The notes beneath the pieces are model-generated. The model was not told where the DNA came from. It ran no database searches and saw nothing but the letters and a program-made list of their open reading frames with translations. A DNA stretch of 64,000 bases from Chlorobiota bacterium (GTDB lineage Bacteria; Bacteroidota; Bacteroidia; Bacteroidales; F082): positions 1-64,000 of the forward strand of contig JAUVKF010000003.1 in NCBI GenBank assembly GCA_030596395.1, read 5' to 3'. The translations under genes and the position numbers were made by a program. Shown in pieces: positions 43,851 to 53,235 of the stretch. Numbering within the stretch: position 1 is the first letter of the stretch; each line of letters starts with the position of its first letter.

Positions 43851-45220
43851 TCGGGATTATAGTCATCAACCTTTTCAACAATTTTATCGATGGATTGATC
43901 TACCAGTTCATCCAGTAAAACTGAAACAGGTTTTATTTTTTGATCGGCACGAAGCAATTTCTTCAATGTATTGATATTGTTCCAATTATCTTTAATTATA
44001 TCCTGATCGGATTTATAGCCTCTGCTCTTCCAATACCCCGGAACCAGTTTATTTTTATCTCCATCAAATTTTGCGTAATCAATCTTGTCTGAATTGTTCA
44101 GCTTATACAATTCGCTTACAATTACCTGGTTATCGTCAGTTGAAACCAGTGAAAAATCAATCTGTATTTCAGCAGAATTTACAGCATTGTATTGTGTGTA
44201 TTCTGTTTTTTTAAAGTCCACTTTTGTTACTTCCAGCCCTTCACTGTTGACTGACTTTTTAATTTCTTTCAGGTATCCCTTCTTAGTCTCTTTATACAGT
44301 TTTCCACTGCTCTTTTTAATATTCAAAACCTTTCCTTTCAGAATTGCATTAATTCCGGCAAGCCTGGCAGCGTGTATATTGATCTTTCTGTTTTCATAAA
44401 TTAGCTTTTGAACCGATGCTTCATCAATTATTTTAATAAACGGATTGTTCAATCCGATCAATTGGCTTTTAAGCCCTGATGTCACGACAACAGCAGTTTG
44501 GCCACAGGCTTGCTGGGTATAACCAAAATCAGTGACCAGAATACTGATTGTGCCTTTTTCCCGGGCTTCATTCCTTAATGATAATGCCTGCTTATAATTA
44601 CCAGCTTCCGACAGAATTTCATCATACGCATAATAGGCTTTTCGGTACAATTCATTTTCCAAATAACTGTTTGCATCACGATAAACAGGTTCAAACTTTG
44701 CGATGGTGTATTTTTCGTTTACATCCTTATATTCCCGATCCACGTTTTTGATCTCTTCGAAAACCCTTAATGCAGCATTGAATTCTTCACGATTCAGTTT
44801 TTCAACACCATCAATATACAGGGCGTTTAAAAAGTCATTTTTGGCTTCAGCGTAATACGATTTATAAATCTGAGGAAAAATCAGATCCACCCCTACCGAT
44901 CCGGCTTTATCAAAATATGTCCCGGCATCCAGATAATGATAAACAACTTCTTCAAAGTCGGCTTGTTTATAAGCTTCTTTTATTACATTCAGCTTTTTAT
45001 CCAGGGTTAACTGACCGGTTTTTCGCAAACCAAGTTTTGCTTCAACATTGCTGTCCTTTCGTTTTACGGCATCATAATAATAATCGGCAGCATCATCGTA
45101 CAAGCCAACTGCTTCAAATTTTGCGGCTTTCTTTGTGTATCGTTTTGATGCACATGACGAAACAACCAGAAAGGCAGGAATAATCATGAGTAATAATGGC
45201 AGCAGTATCTGGGATTTCAT
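43847..45220 (-). CDS. TPR-containing, CsgG/LpoB-like lipoprotein
   Basis: A 457-residue lipoprotein starting at the Met at 45220 (an upstream Met at 45244 gives a poor signal peptide). The lipobox is VVSSC with Cys23. Residues about 30-220 are TPR-like (KAAKFEAVGLYDDAADYYYDAV, NREEFNAALRVFEEI, ENELYRKAYYAYDEI in separate repeats). Residues about 225-420 resemble the CsgG/LpoB nucleotide-free fold (ISILVTDFGYTQQACG, VTSGLKSQLIGL, FIKIIDEASVQKLIYENRK, ILKGKVLNIKK), and an acidic helix ends the protein. It overlaps the LPP20 gene by 4 bp. The pair suggests an outer-membrane-associated complex in secretion or peptidoglycan synthase activation; which one cannot be decided here. Confidence 0.8.
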   Translation of the reverse strand: MKSQILLPLLLMIIPAFLVVSSCASKRYTKKAAKFEAVGLYDDAADYYYDAVKRKDSNVEAKLGLRKTGQLTLDKKLNVIKEAYKQADFEEVVYHYLDAGTYFDKAGSVGVDLIFPQIYKSYYAEAKNDFLNALYIDGVEKLNREEFNAALRVFEEIKNVDREYKDVNEKYTIAKFEPVYRDANSYLENELYRKAYYAYDEILSEAGNYKQALSLRNEAREKGTISILVTDFGYTQQACGQTAVVVTSGLKSQLIGLNNPFIKIIDEASVQKLIYENRKINIHAARLAGINAILKGKVLNIKKSSGKLYKETKKGYLKEIKKSVNSEGLEVTKVDFKKTEYTQYNAVNSAEIQIDFSLVSTDDNQVIVSELYKLNNSDKIDYAKFDGDKNKLVPGYWKSRGYKSDQDIIKDNWNNINTLKKLLRADQKIKPVSVLLDELVDQSIDKIVEKVDDYNPE

Positions 45221-45244
45221 ATTTTGTTCAGCAAGGTTAAACAA

Positions 45245-45614
45245 CTACATTACAAATTTAATTATTTAATTAGCAATGTATGTATAGCTCTTAATTTTAC
45301 GCCCTATTTAGTTCCAATTTGGCTGACCTGAAACACTGAGGGGGAGAAAAAGAAGTTCTTAAAATATATCAGTTTAGTTTTATCCGAGCGACACCTTCCT
45401 TAATTGTAATTTCCTTTTACATTTGTCACTTAATTCTAACTTAAACTTTCAACAAGTTGTTTTCAAGAGCTCTTAAATTTAACCGGGAGAAAAACGCCGG
45501 CGGGATGCTAAAGTTAACGGTTCCTTCAAAGCGGTTAAAGTGAGGACACACAGCCCGATATAGCATGTTATGGGTTGAATGATTAGTGAAATTAGTTAAT
45601 CAGGATAAATCGTT
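45245..45614. other. Divergent intergenic region with a candidate -7 element
   Basis: These 370 bp lie between the lipoprotein pair and the GNAT gene. TACATTTG at 45418-45425 matches TAnnTTTG but lacks a -33 TTTG. It would leave a leader of about 180 nt before 45615. A short GCCGGC-centred stem occurs near 45497. Nothing else is recognisable. Confidence 0.35.
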
Positions 45615-46253
45615 ATGGGTATTCTAAAGAAGTGGAAAAAATTGCATCAAAAAGGGGTGCTTTTAAATAATTTTTACCGCCAACTAACCCTCAAAAGGAT
45701 TAAAATAAAACCTTTCTATCTTGTCAGGGAGGGACTCTTTGACCTTGATGTCAAGACCATTGCCACAAAACTTTCCCCATGTGAAACCTTTATGCTTAAA
45801 CCATCCGATATGCGAATCATTGCAGCCTATAGGGAACGAGACCAATCGGAGGAAGAAATGCTTGCGATGTTAAAGAAAGACTGCTACTGCCTGGGTATCA
45901 AACACAATGATGAAATTGTAGCCTACGGCTGGTATGAATTGAAAAAATGCACATCACGCTTCATGTCGTTTCCTCTGAAAAAAAATGAAGCTTACCTAAG
46001 TGGTGCAAGAACCCTAAAAACCTATCGTGGTAATAACCTGGCTCCATATCTCAGATACCAAATGTATGAACACCTGAACAAGATTGGGTGTACTACTTTA
46101 TACAGCTTTACTGATTTTTCCAATGTTCCATCTATAAGTTTTAAGAAAAAACTTGGAGCTTACAACCTTAAACTCTATCTCTTTGTCAGCGTGACCAAAC
46201 ACTTTCGCCGGGTCTGGTTGTTAAGAACCTATCCTGAAAAACACTTTAAATAA
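45615..46253 (+). CDS. GNAT-like acetyltransferase
   Basis: A 212-residue soluble protein. The best evidence for a GNAT fold is the acetyl-CoA pyrophosphate-loop region LKTYRGNNLAPYLRYQMYEHL (R-G-N-N-L-A/G-type loop, near residues 135-155), preceded by strands with CLGIKHNDEIVAYGWYEL and followed by a C-terminal part holding SISFKKKLGAYNLK, the usual N-x(n)-S-x(2)-F-x-K-x-G motif of GNATs. The N-terminal 60 residues are basic and unassigned. The BKACE gene begins 5 bp downstream, so the pair is an operon and the acetyltransferase may act on a beta-amino or keto-amino compound related to that enzyme, though this is inference. Confidence 0.72.
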   Translation: MGILKKWKKLHQKGVLLNNFYRQLTLKRIKIKPFYLVREGLFDLDVKTIATKLSPCETFMLKPSDMRIIAAYRERDQSEEEMLAMLKKDCYCLGIKHNDEIVAYGWYELKKCTSRFMSFPLKKNEAYLSGARTLKTYRGNNLAPYLRYQMYEHLNKIGCTTLYSFTDFSNVPSISFKKKLGAYNLKLYLFVSVTKHFRRVWLLRTYPEKHFK

Positions 46254-46258
46254 TTATA

Positions 46259-47119
46259 ATGGATTTAATAATAAACTATGCCCCAACCGGAATGATCCCA
46301 ACAAAAGAAATGACACCTCATGTTCCGGTAACAGTCTCCGAAATAATAGAAGATGTCCAAAGAGCCACTGAGATTGGAATAACAATGGTACACTTGCATG
46401 CACGAGATGAAAAAACCGGCGAACCAACTTATAAATCTGATGTTTATACAAGAATTATTTCCGGAATCCGCGCTTTTGCACCAGAACTGATCATCTGTGT
46501 TTCATTAAGTGGCAGGAATTTTAAGGAGTTTGAGCACCGCGCCGAGGTTTTGCAATTAGATGGGGATTTAAAACCTGATATGGGAAGTCTTACATTAAGC
46601 TCCCTTAACTTCAACCGTATAGCAAGTATTAACTCACCAGAAATGATTCAGTCCCTGGCAAGGGAAATGAAAGAAAAAGGAATACTTGCGGAACTTGAAG
46701 CATTTGATGCAGGAATGATCAATTATGCCAAATATTTAGAGAGTAAAGACTTGCTTCAACCTCCTCACTATTTTAATCTGCTTTTAGGCAATATTGCTTG
46801 CGCTCAGGCAGACTTGTTACATACTGGATTAATGGTACGTGATCTACCTTCTCATTCATATTGGAGTTTAGCCGGTATTGGGAATACTCAATTAATGATG
46901 AACTCAATTGCCATCGCATCAGGTGGTGGTGTGAGGGTTGGCCTGGAAGATAATATCTGGTTTGATACTCAACGAACAAAACTGGCCACAAATCACAGCC
47001 TGCTCGAAAGAGTTCATGGATTAGCAACAGCTAACGAAAGAAAATTAATGACACCGGCAAAACTGAGAGGATTACTTAATTTGCAAAAGGGCTTTGGAGA
47101 CTATGGCAGGCCTAACTAA
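46259..47119 (+). CDS. Beta-keto acid cleavage enzyme (BKACE/Kce family)
   Basis: A 286-residue TIM-barrel enzyme of the DUF849/BKACE family. Members condense a beta-keto acid with acetyl-CoA and split it into acetoacetate and an acyl-CoA; the best known, Kce, cleaves 3-keto-5-aminohexanoate in lysine fermentation. The zinc ligands are visible as H45-x-H47 in VHLHARD, with E230 in RVGLEDN, and R226 in the same block. Positions match those I recall for Kce within one residue. The other lysine-fermentation genes (kal, kdd, aminomutases) are absent here, so the true substrate may differ; many BKACEs act on other beta-keto acids. The gene follows the GNAT gene by 5 bp. Confidence 0.93.
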   Translation: MDLIINYAPTGMIPTKEMTPHVPVTVSEIIEDVQRATEIGITMVHLHARDEKTGEPTYKSDVYTRIISGIRAFAPELIICVSLSGRNFKEFEHRAEVLQLDGDLKPDMGSLTLSSLNFNRIASINSPEMIQSLAREMKEKGILAELEAFDAGMINYAKYLESKDLLQPPHYFNLLLGNIACAQADLLHTGLMVRDLPSHSYWSLAGIGNTQLMMNSIAIASGGGVRVGLEDNIWFDTQRTKLATNHSLLERVHGLATANERKLMTPAKLRGLLNLQKGFGDYGRPN

Positions 47120-47174
47120 GTATTAACTTTCCTGATCAACACCAACCCAATAAAACTATATTAATAATTTATCC

Positions 47175-50100
47175 TTAACTGCATTGCAAATAGGGAATGA
47201 TATCTTCATTTTTAAAGGAGCCTGTTCCATCGTATTCAATCGTGACTATTGGTACACCTAATATTTTCTCCATTTTTTTTGTCATGGCTTCAGTTACCAG
47301 GGACGGACAGCAATATGCAGGATTTGTTTGAACAAATAACGCTATATCATCATGAACTTCAGTTAAATGTAAAATCTTCAAAATGTTTTCCAGGGATTCA
47401 CCATTATGTGAGATTTTAACATTAAATAATTTCAATTTTTCTTCATAATCTCGTAATGGTCTAATCGGACGTTCTTCCAGAATCTCGTTAAAGTAGTGTA
47501 AATACTTGTCATCAATCAAGGAGGTAAGGCTTAATAAAAATCGTCTCATAGCTGCTCTTAAATAAAATCCTTCCTTTAATATGCGTTTATTAGAAGGCAG
47601 GGCTATAATTTTAATGTAATCACTATATGGAGTTGTTATAGCTTCCCCGCCATTTTTTTCTATATAACGTATCAAATCCTGATTAAAAACATCATTATCG
47701 CGAGCATACAAATCTCCGAATATTGCCACCTTAGGCCGTTTTTCAGTTTTTACCTCAATGTCTTTGAACCAATCAATAACTTGTCTTAATGCCTTTTGCT
47801 TTGAGTGGCCTTTTAAAAATGTTTCATATAAATGATCCATTGATTTTTGAACAATCTTGTCAGTTTGCCCTTTTGTTATTTCATAAGGCCTTATTTTACA
47901 TTCCAGTTTGCGAATATATCCTCCAATCATAAAACATAAATAGGCGCTTATTGAAGTATCAACTGAGATATCGTGAAATGTAAGTTGACCCGGATAGATT
48001 TTTATTTTATGGTATTTTTCTTCTCGTGATTTTAAAAGTTTATCCATATAACTGATAAACATGCCCAAATTACACGAGACAGGAGAGTTGAGCATCCACA
48101 AAACTGTATTCGAAGTATCGAGTTTATGCATTTCAACATAGTCGATAGCATTCTGTACAATAATATTCAAAGGTAAGCACTGACCTGTATTCATGACCAT
48201 ACTTTTCTTAATCGAATCTTCTGTATCATATAAAATATGTGCATCAATACCTTTTCTTTGCAGTACAGCTTCCAAAAGTCTGGATGAATTCACACTTAAC
48301 AAAGGCATCAATACTGTTTTTCCTTTGAGATCATTCCCGTTTTTGATGAGGTTATGTTCCGGATATGTAACATTATTAATGATTTTCTTTCCTGATTTGA
48401 AATGATTTTCAAAAGAGCGAATAGCAGCTTCAATTCGGGTTTCATACCCAACAGAGGAATCATGCTCATCCAGTTGAAGAATTAAATAAGGTTTTTTATA
48501 TGCATCAAATATTTGCTTAAAATACTCAATAACAAATGCATCCGGTGTGCATTTAAAGGAGCTTATAAACACGGGGTACAATGAATTTGAACGAGCAATT
48601 TTGTCCGCTATGCTTAATATTTCAGAAGCAAACTTCCATTTATTTGCATTAAGCAGTTCTTTAATATTTTTAATATCTTCTTCATTAACATCAAGCATAT
48701 CCTGGAAAAATGTCGTTATCCCTTTTTTCGCAAAAATGTCAGGAATATTTTTATTCATTGTTTCGGAAAGAATAGTATATGACCTACCCAGGAGAACTAC
48801 TTTATAGCCACTGTCTTTGGATGACACTTGATGATATAAACCTTTCCATTTTTTTATTCTTGCTTTTTTTTCGTTTAAGGCAGCAGTGTATGCTTTTGAA
48901 ATATCATTTTTTGTGTAAGAATTTAAACCAGTCTGTTTTATAGAATTATACAATTCCGTTATAAATGAATGATTAGTTTGCAGGGAATATAAGAGCGGAT
49001 TTAAGATTTTGCCTTTTACATCAAATTCTTCAATAGACGAAATAATGGGAGGAATAAATTGAGAATAGTAACAATATTGTCTTCTTATTTTATTCGATTT
49101 TTGTTTTTCTTCAAGATATGTAGGAAGGAAAATATAATCTGCTTTATCAATAAGATATTTTAATTGACCATGCATGGCAGACACAGGTGCGCAAAATTCG
49201 GCATTTGCAATGAATTTACCGGTTTTAACCTCTTCGGAATAGCCATAGCAGCTTATGGTATTTATATGTAGCAAATCGAAAAACTTACGCCACAACACTA
49301 TATCATCAAACAGGTATAATCCGGAAGGAATTCCAATTGTTATATTAGATTTTGCAGAATTCTCCGGGGCAAATTTAAATTCTTCTTTGTAGGATTTTAC
49401 CAGTTTAAATACTGATTTAGTATCATCAACATATTTTAGATCAGTATAATCCCTGCCACATAAAAACCCATATGCTACGGTTTCCTTATTTACTTCAGCT
49501 ACTTTCAATTTGCAATGATTTGTGCATAATTCGCAAATTTCAGTTCTAACCGGAATTTCAGTTTTATAAAGATCCAATCCCCTAAAGCTTGTGTTTACAG
49601 TATTCTTGTCGTACAATTCAAGTGCAACTCCAAGCGCCCCGGTTAAATGACAGTATTCAGATACCATAATTGGCTTTTTTAAACCTTGCTCAAATGCAGC
49701 TACTAAAGCCCGATTTTTAGCTGTTGCTCCCTGGAAAAATATTTTATTTCCAATGTTTTTTTCGATGGCAACTTTGGATAAATAATTTTCGCGTACTGAA
49801 TGAAGAACTGATGCCAAAATTTCATTGGTATCATAGTTTTCTTTCATATAATGATTCAGATCGCGTTCCATAAAAACTGTACAACGGTCACTTGCAAGGG
49901 GAGAACTGGTATTTTCAGCTTTCGCAGAATAATCTTCTAAACTCACTCCAAGTTTTAAGGCTTGTTCTTCGATAAAACTTCCTGTTCCGGCCGCACATAT
50001 ATTATTCATTTTCGAAAATGTTACCGTACCGTTACTTATGGTTGTAAATTTTGAATCCTGACCTCCTATTTCAATGATTGTATCTACATTTTCATCAAGT

Positions 50101-51380
50101 TCAATAGCGGCTCGTGCATGTGCTGTAATTTCATCAGGTATAATATCTGCTCCAACTATTTTCCCTATAAATTTTCTGCCTGAACCGGTTGTTCCAACTC
50201 CACAAATAGTTAGCTGAATATTATAATTTTCTTTATACTCGTCAATTGCTTCAAATATTCGTTGAACCGCATATATTGGCTGACCTGATGTTTGAGTATA
50301 AAATCCGGCTAGCACATTCTTATTTAAATCCAGAATAATGGCTTTCGTGCTGGTTGAACCAATATCAATTCCAAGATAAACTGAGTATTCAATTCTGTCA
50401 GGTTCTCTGTAAACGTCAACCTCTACTCCTGCTGTCTGGCTTGCTTTTTTTGAATCAAAAATGTATTTTCTGTGGGAATTAAATTCCGGGTAATCAGATA
50501 AGGAAAGGGTTAATGGCTGATAAAAGTACTTTTTGTCTTTTTTTGTATGAATAAGGATGTCATCGACAGAATTTATTGTTGGTGTTTTATCGATTGATTT
50601 ATTTTCGATTAACTGAATTGCAGCACCAATTGATCCATACAAATGAGAAAACTTATTCGCAATGGGTTTAAAACCTGTAAGCTTTTCAATATGATTTGAA
50701 ACGGCTTTATTTTGTGAAACTCCTCCTGCAAATATTAACGGTTGATTGATTTTATCGATGTTAAATAATGTATCAACGATATTTTTTGCCAATCCATAAC
50801 ATAAGCCATCGCAAATTTCTGATAAGGTATAGCCTTCCTGTTGTGCATGGATGAGATCAGTTTTGGCGAAAACAGAACATCTTGATGCAATTTTTGGATA
50901 TTCACCATTATTATTACAAGCAAGCTTACTAAATTCTTCAATTCCTGTAAGGTTAAGACGTTTTACCTGTTGATCTAAAAAGCTTCCGGTTCCGGCTGCA
51001 CATGACGTATTTGATCTGAAACTTTTATATTTCCGGTTTTCATCAAATTGGACTAACCCAAATTTTTCTCCGCCAACTATTAATAATGATCCAATTTCAT
51101 TATTCAATGTTTTAGCCGCAGCAATATATGAAACACGCGAATCGTAAATTTCAGCGTTTTTGATAATTGAAGGTGTAGAGGACGTTACAGCTATGCCTTT
51201 AATATTTTGCAGGTTAAATTGAGATAACATGGCTGCTAACTTACTTGCAATAAGGCCTTCATGAAAACTGTAATCTGTTTTTATGATTTCTTTTCGCTCA
51301 TTTAAAAGGGCAAGAGATATTGAAACAGAGCCAATATCGATACCTAATACAGAATCTTTATTCACATTACCATTGTTCAT
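47175..51380 (-). CDS. Double acyl-CoA dehydratase activase (BadF/HgdC-type) with DUF2229
   Basis: A 1401-residue cytosolic protein. It has two ASKHA ATPase domains (about 11-265 with GIDIGSVS, and about 335-595 with GIDIGSTSTK). Each has the Fe-S-cluster cysteines of HgdC-type activators: Cys127 (CAAGTGSFLDQQ) and Cys168 (SRCSVF) in the first, and the equivalent CAAGTGSFIEEQ and DRCTVF in the second. A DUF2229 region with C-x2-C-type pairs (CELCTNHC) and a large C-terminal HgdB-like part follow. These fused activases are found in anaerobes and are presumed to use ATP to drive low-potential electron transfer to a 2-hydroxyacyl- or benzoyl-CoA-type enzyme, or a still unknown one. No dehydratase subunits are adjacent. 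An obligate or facultative anaerobe is suggested. Confidence 0.93.
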   Translation of the reverse strand: MNNGNVNKDSVLGIDIGSVSISLALLNERKEIIKTDYSFHEGLIASKLAAMLSQFNLQNIKGIAVTSSTPSIIKNAEIYDSRVSYIAAAKTLNNEIGSLLIVGGEKFGLVQFDENRKYKSFRSNTSCAAGTGSFLDQQVKRLNLTGIEEFSKLACNNNGEYPKIASRCSVFAKTDLIHAQQEGYTLSEICDGLCYGLAKNIVDTLFNIDKINQPLIFAGGVSQNKAVSNHIEKLTGFKPIANKFSHLYGSIGAAIQLIENKSIDKTPTINSVDDILIHTKKDKKYFYQPLTLSLSDYPEFNSHRKYIFDSKKASQTAGVEVDVYREPDRIEYSVYLGIDIGSTSTKAIILDLNKNVLAGFYTQTSGQPIYAVQRIFEAIDEYKENYNIQLTICGVGTTGSGRKFIGKIVGADIIPDEITAHARAAIELDENVDTIIEIGGQDSKFTTISNGTVTFSKMNNICAAGTGSFIEEQALKLGVSLEDYSAKAENTSSPLASDRCTVFMERDLNHYMKENYDTNEILASVLHSVRENYLSKVAIEKNIGNKIFFQGATAKNRALVAAFEQGLKKPIMVSEYCHLTGALGVALELYDKNTVNTSFRGLDLYKTEIPVRTEICELCTNHCKLKVAEVNKETVAYGFLCGRDYTDLKYVDDTKSVFKLVKSYKEEFKFAPENSAKSNITIGIPSGLYLFDDIVLWRKFFDLLHINTISCYGYSEEVKTGKFIANAEFCAPVSAMHGQLKYLIDKADYIFLPTYLEEKQKSNKIRRQYCYYSQFIPPIISSIEEFDVKGKILNPLLYSLQTNHSFITELYNSIKQTGLNSYTKNDISKAYTAALNEKKARIKKWKGLYHQVSSKDSGYKVVLLGRSYTILSETMNKNIPDIFAKKGITTFFQDMLDVNEEDIKNIKELLNANKWKFASEILSIADKIARSNSLYPVFISSFKCTPDAFVIEYFKQIFDAYKKPYLILQLDEHDSSVGYETRIEAAIRSFENHFKSGKKIINNVTYPEHNLIKNGNDLKGKTVLMPLLSVNSSRLLEAVLQRKGIDAHILYDTEDSIKKSMVMNTGQCLPLNIIVQNAIDYVEMHKLDTSNTVLWMLNSPVSCNLGMFISYMDKLLKSREEKYHKIKIYPGQLTFHDISVDTSISAYLCFMIGGYIRKLECKIRPYEITKGQTDKIVQKSMDHLYETFLKGHSKQKALRQVIDWFKDIEVKTEKRPKVAIFGDLYARDNDVFNQDLIRYIEKNGGEAITTPYSDYIKIIALPSNKRILKEGFYLRAAMRRFLLSLTSLIDDKYLHYFNEILEERPIRPLRDYEEKLKLFNVKISHNGESLENILKILHLTEVHDDIALFVQTNPAYCCPSLVTEAMTKKMEKILGVPIVTIEYDGTGSFKNEDIIPYLQCS

Positions 51381-51850
51381 GATTTATACTTCATAATATT
51401 CAATATTAGGAAGAACAGAAATTTATATTCGATAAAAAATCACATTTACTATTCCTTAATTCGTTCCCGCTTACAGCGAGAATGAATCTATCCAAAGTTA
51501 TAAAATTTCATCATCCCATACCTGTCCAAATGAATCTTGCTCAATGTCAGACATATTGCTCAAAAAACCATTGCTGAAAACCTGTAGTAATGGATTTCTT
51601 GTTGTTTTTATTTCTGTACTTTTCGATGGCGTTGAATTAAAGTTAAATAAGACAGATATTTCCTTCAATTTTCCTTAAATAACATTTTTTAGTTAAATAA
51701 GCATTGTTAATCGTGCTTATTGATAGTAATTTTGATTTTTAAGCATCTTTCATCGTGCTTATTCAAAAGAAATGTTACAATACACTTTCTTTTGTAAAAC
51801 ACTTTTTTCTTACTTTTAAGATTTGTTCATTTTTACTTAACCAATAACCC
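51381..51850. other. A+T-rich intergenic region with a possible decayed frame
   Basis: This is the upstream region of the activase gene. On the minus strand 51498-51668 stays open for 56 codons from a TTG and reads like protein (for example STEIKTTRNPLLQVFSNGFL), but it has no ATG start and no family I know, so it may be a relic. Two copies of ATCGTGCTTATT lie near 51710 and 51753. No promoter match was found. Confidence 0.3.
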
Positions 51851-51994
51851 ATGCCCCTCTCCTGGAACGAAATAAAAGACCTGGCAGTTGATTTATGTTA
51901 CCGCCCGCAACCCTTCCCAAACGAAACCACCAGGATTGAATACCTGTTTGATTTGTACAATGAATATACACAGCCTCTGTTGAAGGAGAAGTAA
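51851..51994 (+). pseudogene. Deletion scar of a large type II DNA methyltransferase/restriction gene
   Basis: The ATG at 51851 opens 47 codons. The first ten residues (MPLSWNEIKD) match the N-terminus of large class I SAM-dependent DNA methyltransferases (MmeI-like, about 900 residues). The remaining part (LAVDLCYRPQPF, TRIEYLFDLYNEYT) matches the extreme C-terminus of the same family. The middle, with all catalytic motifs, is missing, and the two ends are fused in frame. A heptanucleotide array starts at its stop codon. The family match is from recall and should be tested by search. Confidence 0.55.
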
Positions 51995-52084
51995 ATAAGA
52001 AACACCGAATAAGAAATAAAAAATGTAAAAGTTGTCGAAGAAGCATACTAAAATTCGATATTCGATATTTTACATTTTACTCTT
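51994..52084. repeat. Two-armed heptanucleotide array after the methyltransferase scar
   Basis: Thirteen consecutive 7-bp frames can be laid from 51994, with clear repetition at both ends (AATAAGA, AATAAAA on the left; GATATTC, TACATTT on the right) and a non-repetitive centre. The arms are partly complementary (AATGTAAAA against TTTTACATT). The array begins at the stop codon at 51992-51994. Confidence 0.65.
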
Positions 52085-52111
52085 CAGAATTTGAAATCCC
52101 AAAGTCCCGGG

Positions 52112-52134
52112 CATCCGGATTTCAAATCCGGATG
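52112..52134. repeat. CATCCGGATT palindrome
   Basis: CATCCGGATT is followed after three bases by its complement AATCCGGATG, giving a near-perfect 23-bp palindrome. The same arms occur at 7264-7308 around a longer loop. It overlaps the upstream ATG at 52132, supporting the later start of the CNNM gene. Confidence 0.75.
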
Positions 52135-52191
52135 AGCACATGTAAATACAGATTTGCACAGAATAACTATTTCACATATCTTCGTACTATC

Positions 52192-53235
52192 ATGACCCTG
52201 CTGATCGTTTACTTTTTAATCGCCTTGTTATTCTCATTCCTCTGCTCTTTAATCGAGTCGGTGATATTAAGTATAACACCCTCCTACATCACCAAAAAAC
52301 TACAGGAAGGAAAAGATTATGCGGTATGGCTTAAGAAATTCAAAGACAATATCGACCGGCCGCTTGCAGCCATACTTACACTTAATACTTTTGCGCATAC
52401 TGTGGGCGCTGCCGGAGTTGGTGCCCAAGCTCAACTAATTTGGGGTGATGAATACCTTACTGTCATATCAATCATTCTAACGCTGCTTATCCTTATCTTT
52501 TCTGAGATCATTCCGAAAACCATTGGTGCCAATTTCTGGATGCAATTGTCAAAGTTTACCGTAATCACACTCAGAATATTAATGAAGATTCTTTATCCTT
52601 TTGTGCTTATCAGTCAGAGCATTACAAAAGTGTTCAACATCAACAAACGCAAAAGTGTACTGAGCCGTGCAGATTTTTCAGCTATGGCCGAACTGGCTGA
52701 AGAAGAAGGTGTTTTAGGCCCTGGAGAGTCGCTGATCATTCAAAACATTGCCAGGTTTGATAAGATAAAAGTCAGGGATATTATGACTCCCCGTACTGTG
52801 GTTTTTGCTGCTTACGAAAACACCAGCATTGGTAATTTTTATACTGATAATCCTGATTTTGTTTTTTCAAGAGTTCCTTTATTCAGCGGAAATATTGACC
52901 AGGTAAATAGTTACATTTTAAAAGATGAAATGTTGATAAAAGTAATTGAGGGACAAAAAGATCAAGCCTTAAAAACAATCAGGCGTGAAATTTTGACTGT
53001 TTACCAAAATCTGCCAATCCCTCAATTATACAAAATGTTAATAAGCAAAAACGAGCACATTGCACTGGTTATTGATGAATATGGTGGGACTTCGGGTATT
53101 GTTACCCTGGAAGATGTTATAGAAACCATACTGGGTCTTGAAATTATTGATGAAACCGACAACATTGAAGACCTGCAAAAAACTGCCCGTCAAAAATGGG
53201 AGGTACGTGCAAAGAAAATGGGCTTGGATTTTTAA
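52192..53235 (+). CDS. CNNM/CBS-domain membrane protein (hemolysin-like), without CorC tail
   Basis: A 347-residue inner-membrane protein starting at the ATG at 52192; the upstream ATG at 52132 lies in a palindrome and would precede the first helix by 20 polar residues. The CNNM domain has four helices (about 1-175: LIALLFSFLCSLIESVILS, LTLNTFAHTVGAAGVGAQ, IFSEIIPKTIGANFW). A linker with AEEEGVLGPGESLIIQNI leads into a CBS pair (about 195-325: RDIMTPRTVVFAAYE, LVIDEYGGTSGIVTLEDVIE). Members transport or regulate Mg2+ or other cations. The usual C-terminal CorC_HlyC domain is absent; the protein ends soon after the second CBS motif, as in a known shorter subfamily. Confidence 0.9.
   Translation: MTLLIVYFLIALLFSFLCSLIESVILSITPSYITKKLQEGKDYAVWLKKFKDNIDRPLAAILTLNTFAHTVGAAGVGAQAQLIWGDEYLTVISIILTLLILIFSEIIPKTIGANFWMQLSKFTVITLRILMKILYPFVLISQSITKVFNINKRKSVLSRADFSAMAELAEEEGVLGPGESLIIQNIARFDKIKVRDIMTPRTVVFAAYENTSIGNFYTDNPDFVFSRVPLFSGNIDQVNSYILKDEMLIKVIEGQKDQALKTIRREILTVYQNLPIPQLYKMLISKNEHIALVIDEYGGTSGIVTLEDVIETILGLEIIDETDNIEDLQKTARQKWEVRAKKMGLDF

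Noticed and set aside
52132-52191. Earlier ATG for the CNNM gene
   Set aside because: It lies inside a CATCCGGATT palindrome and adds 20 polar residues before the first transmembrane helix.
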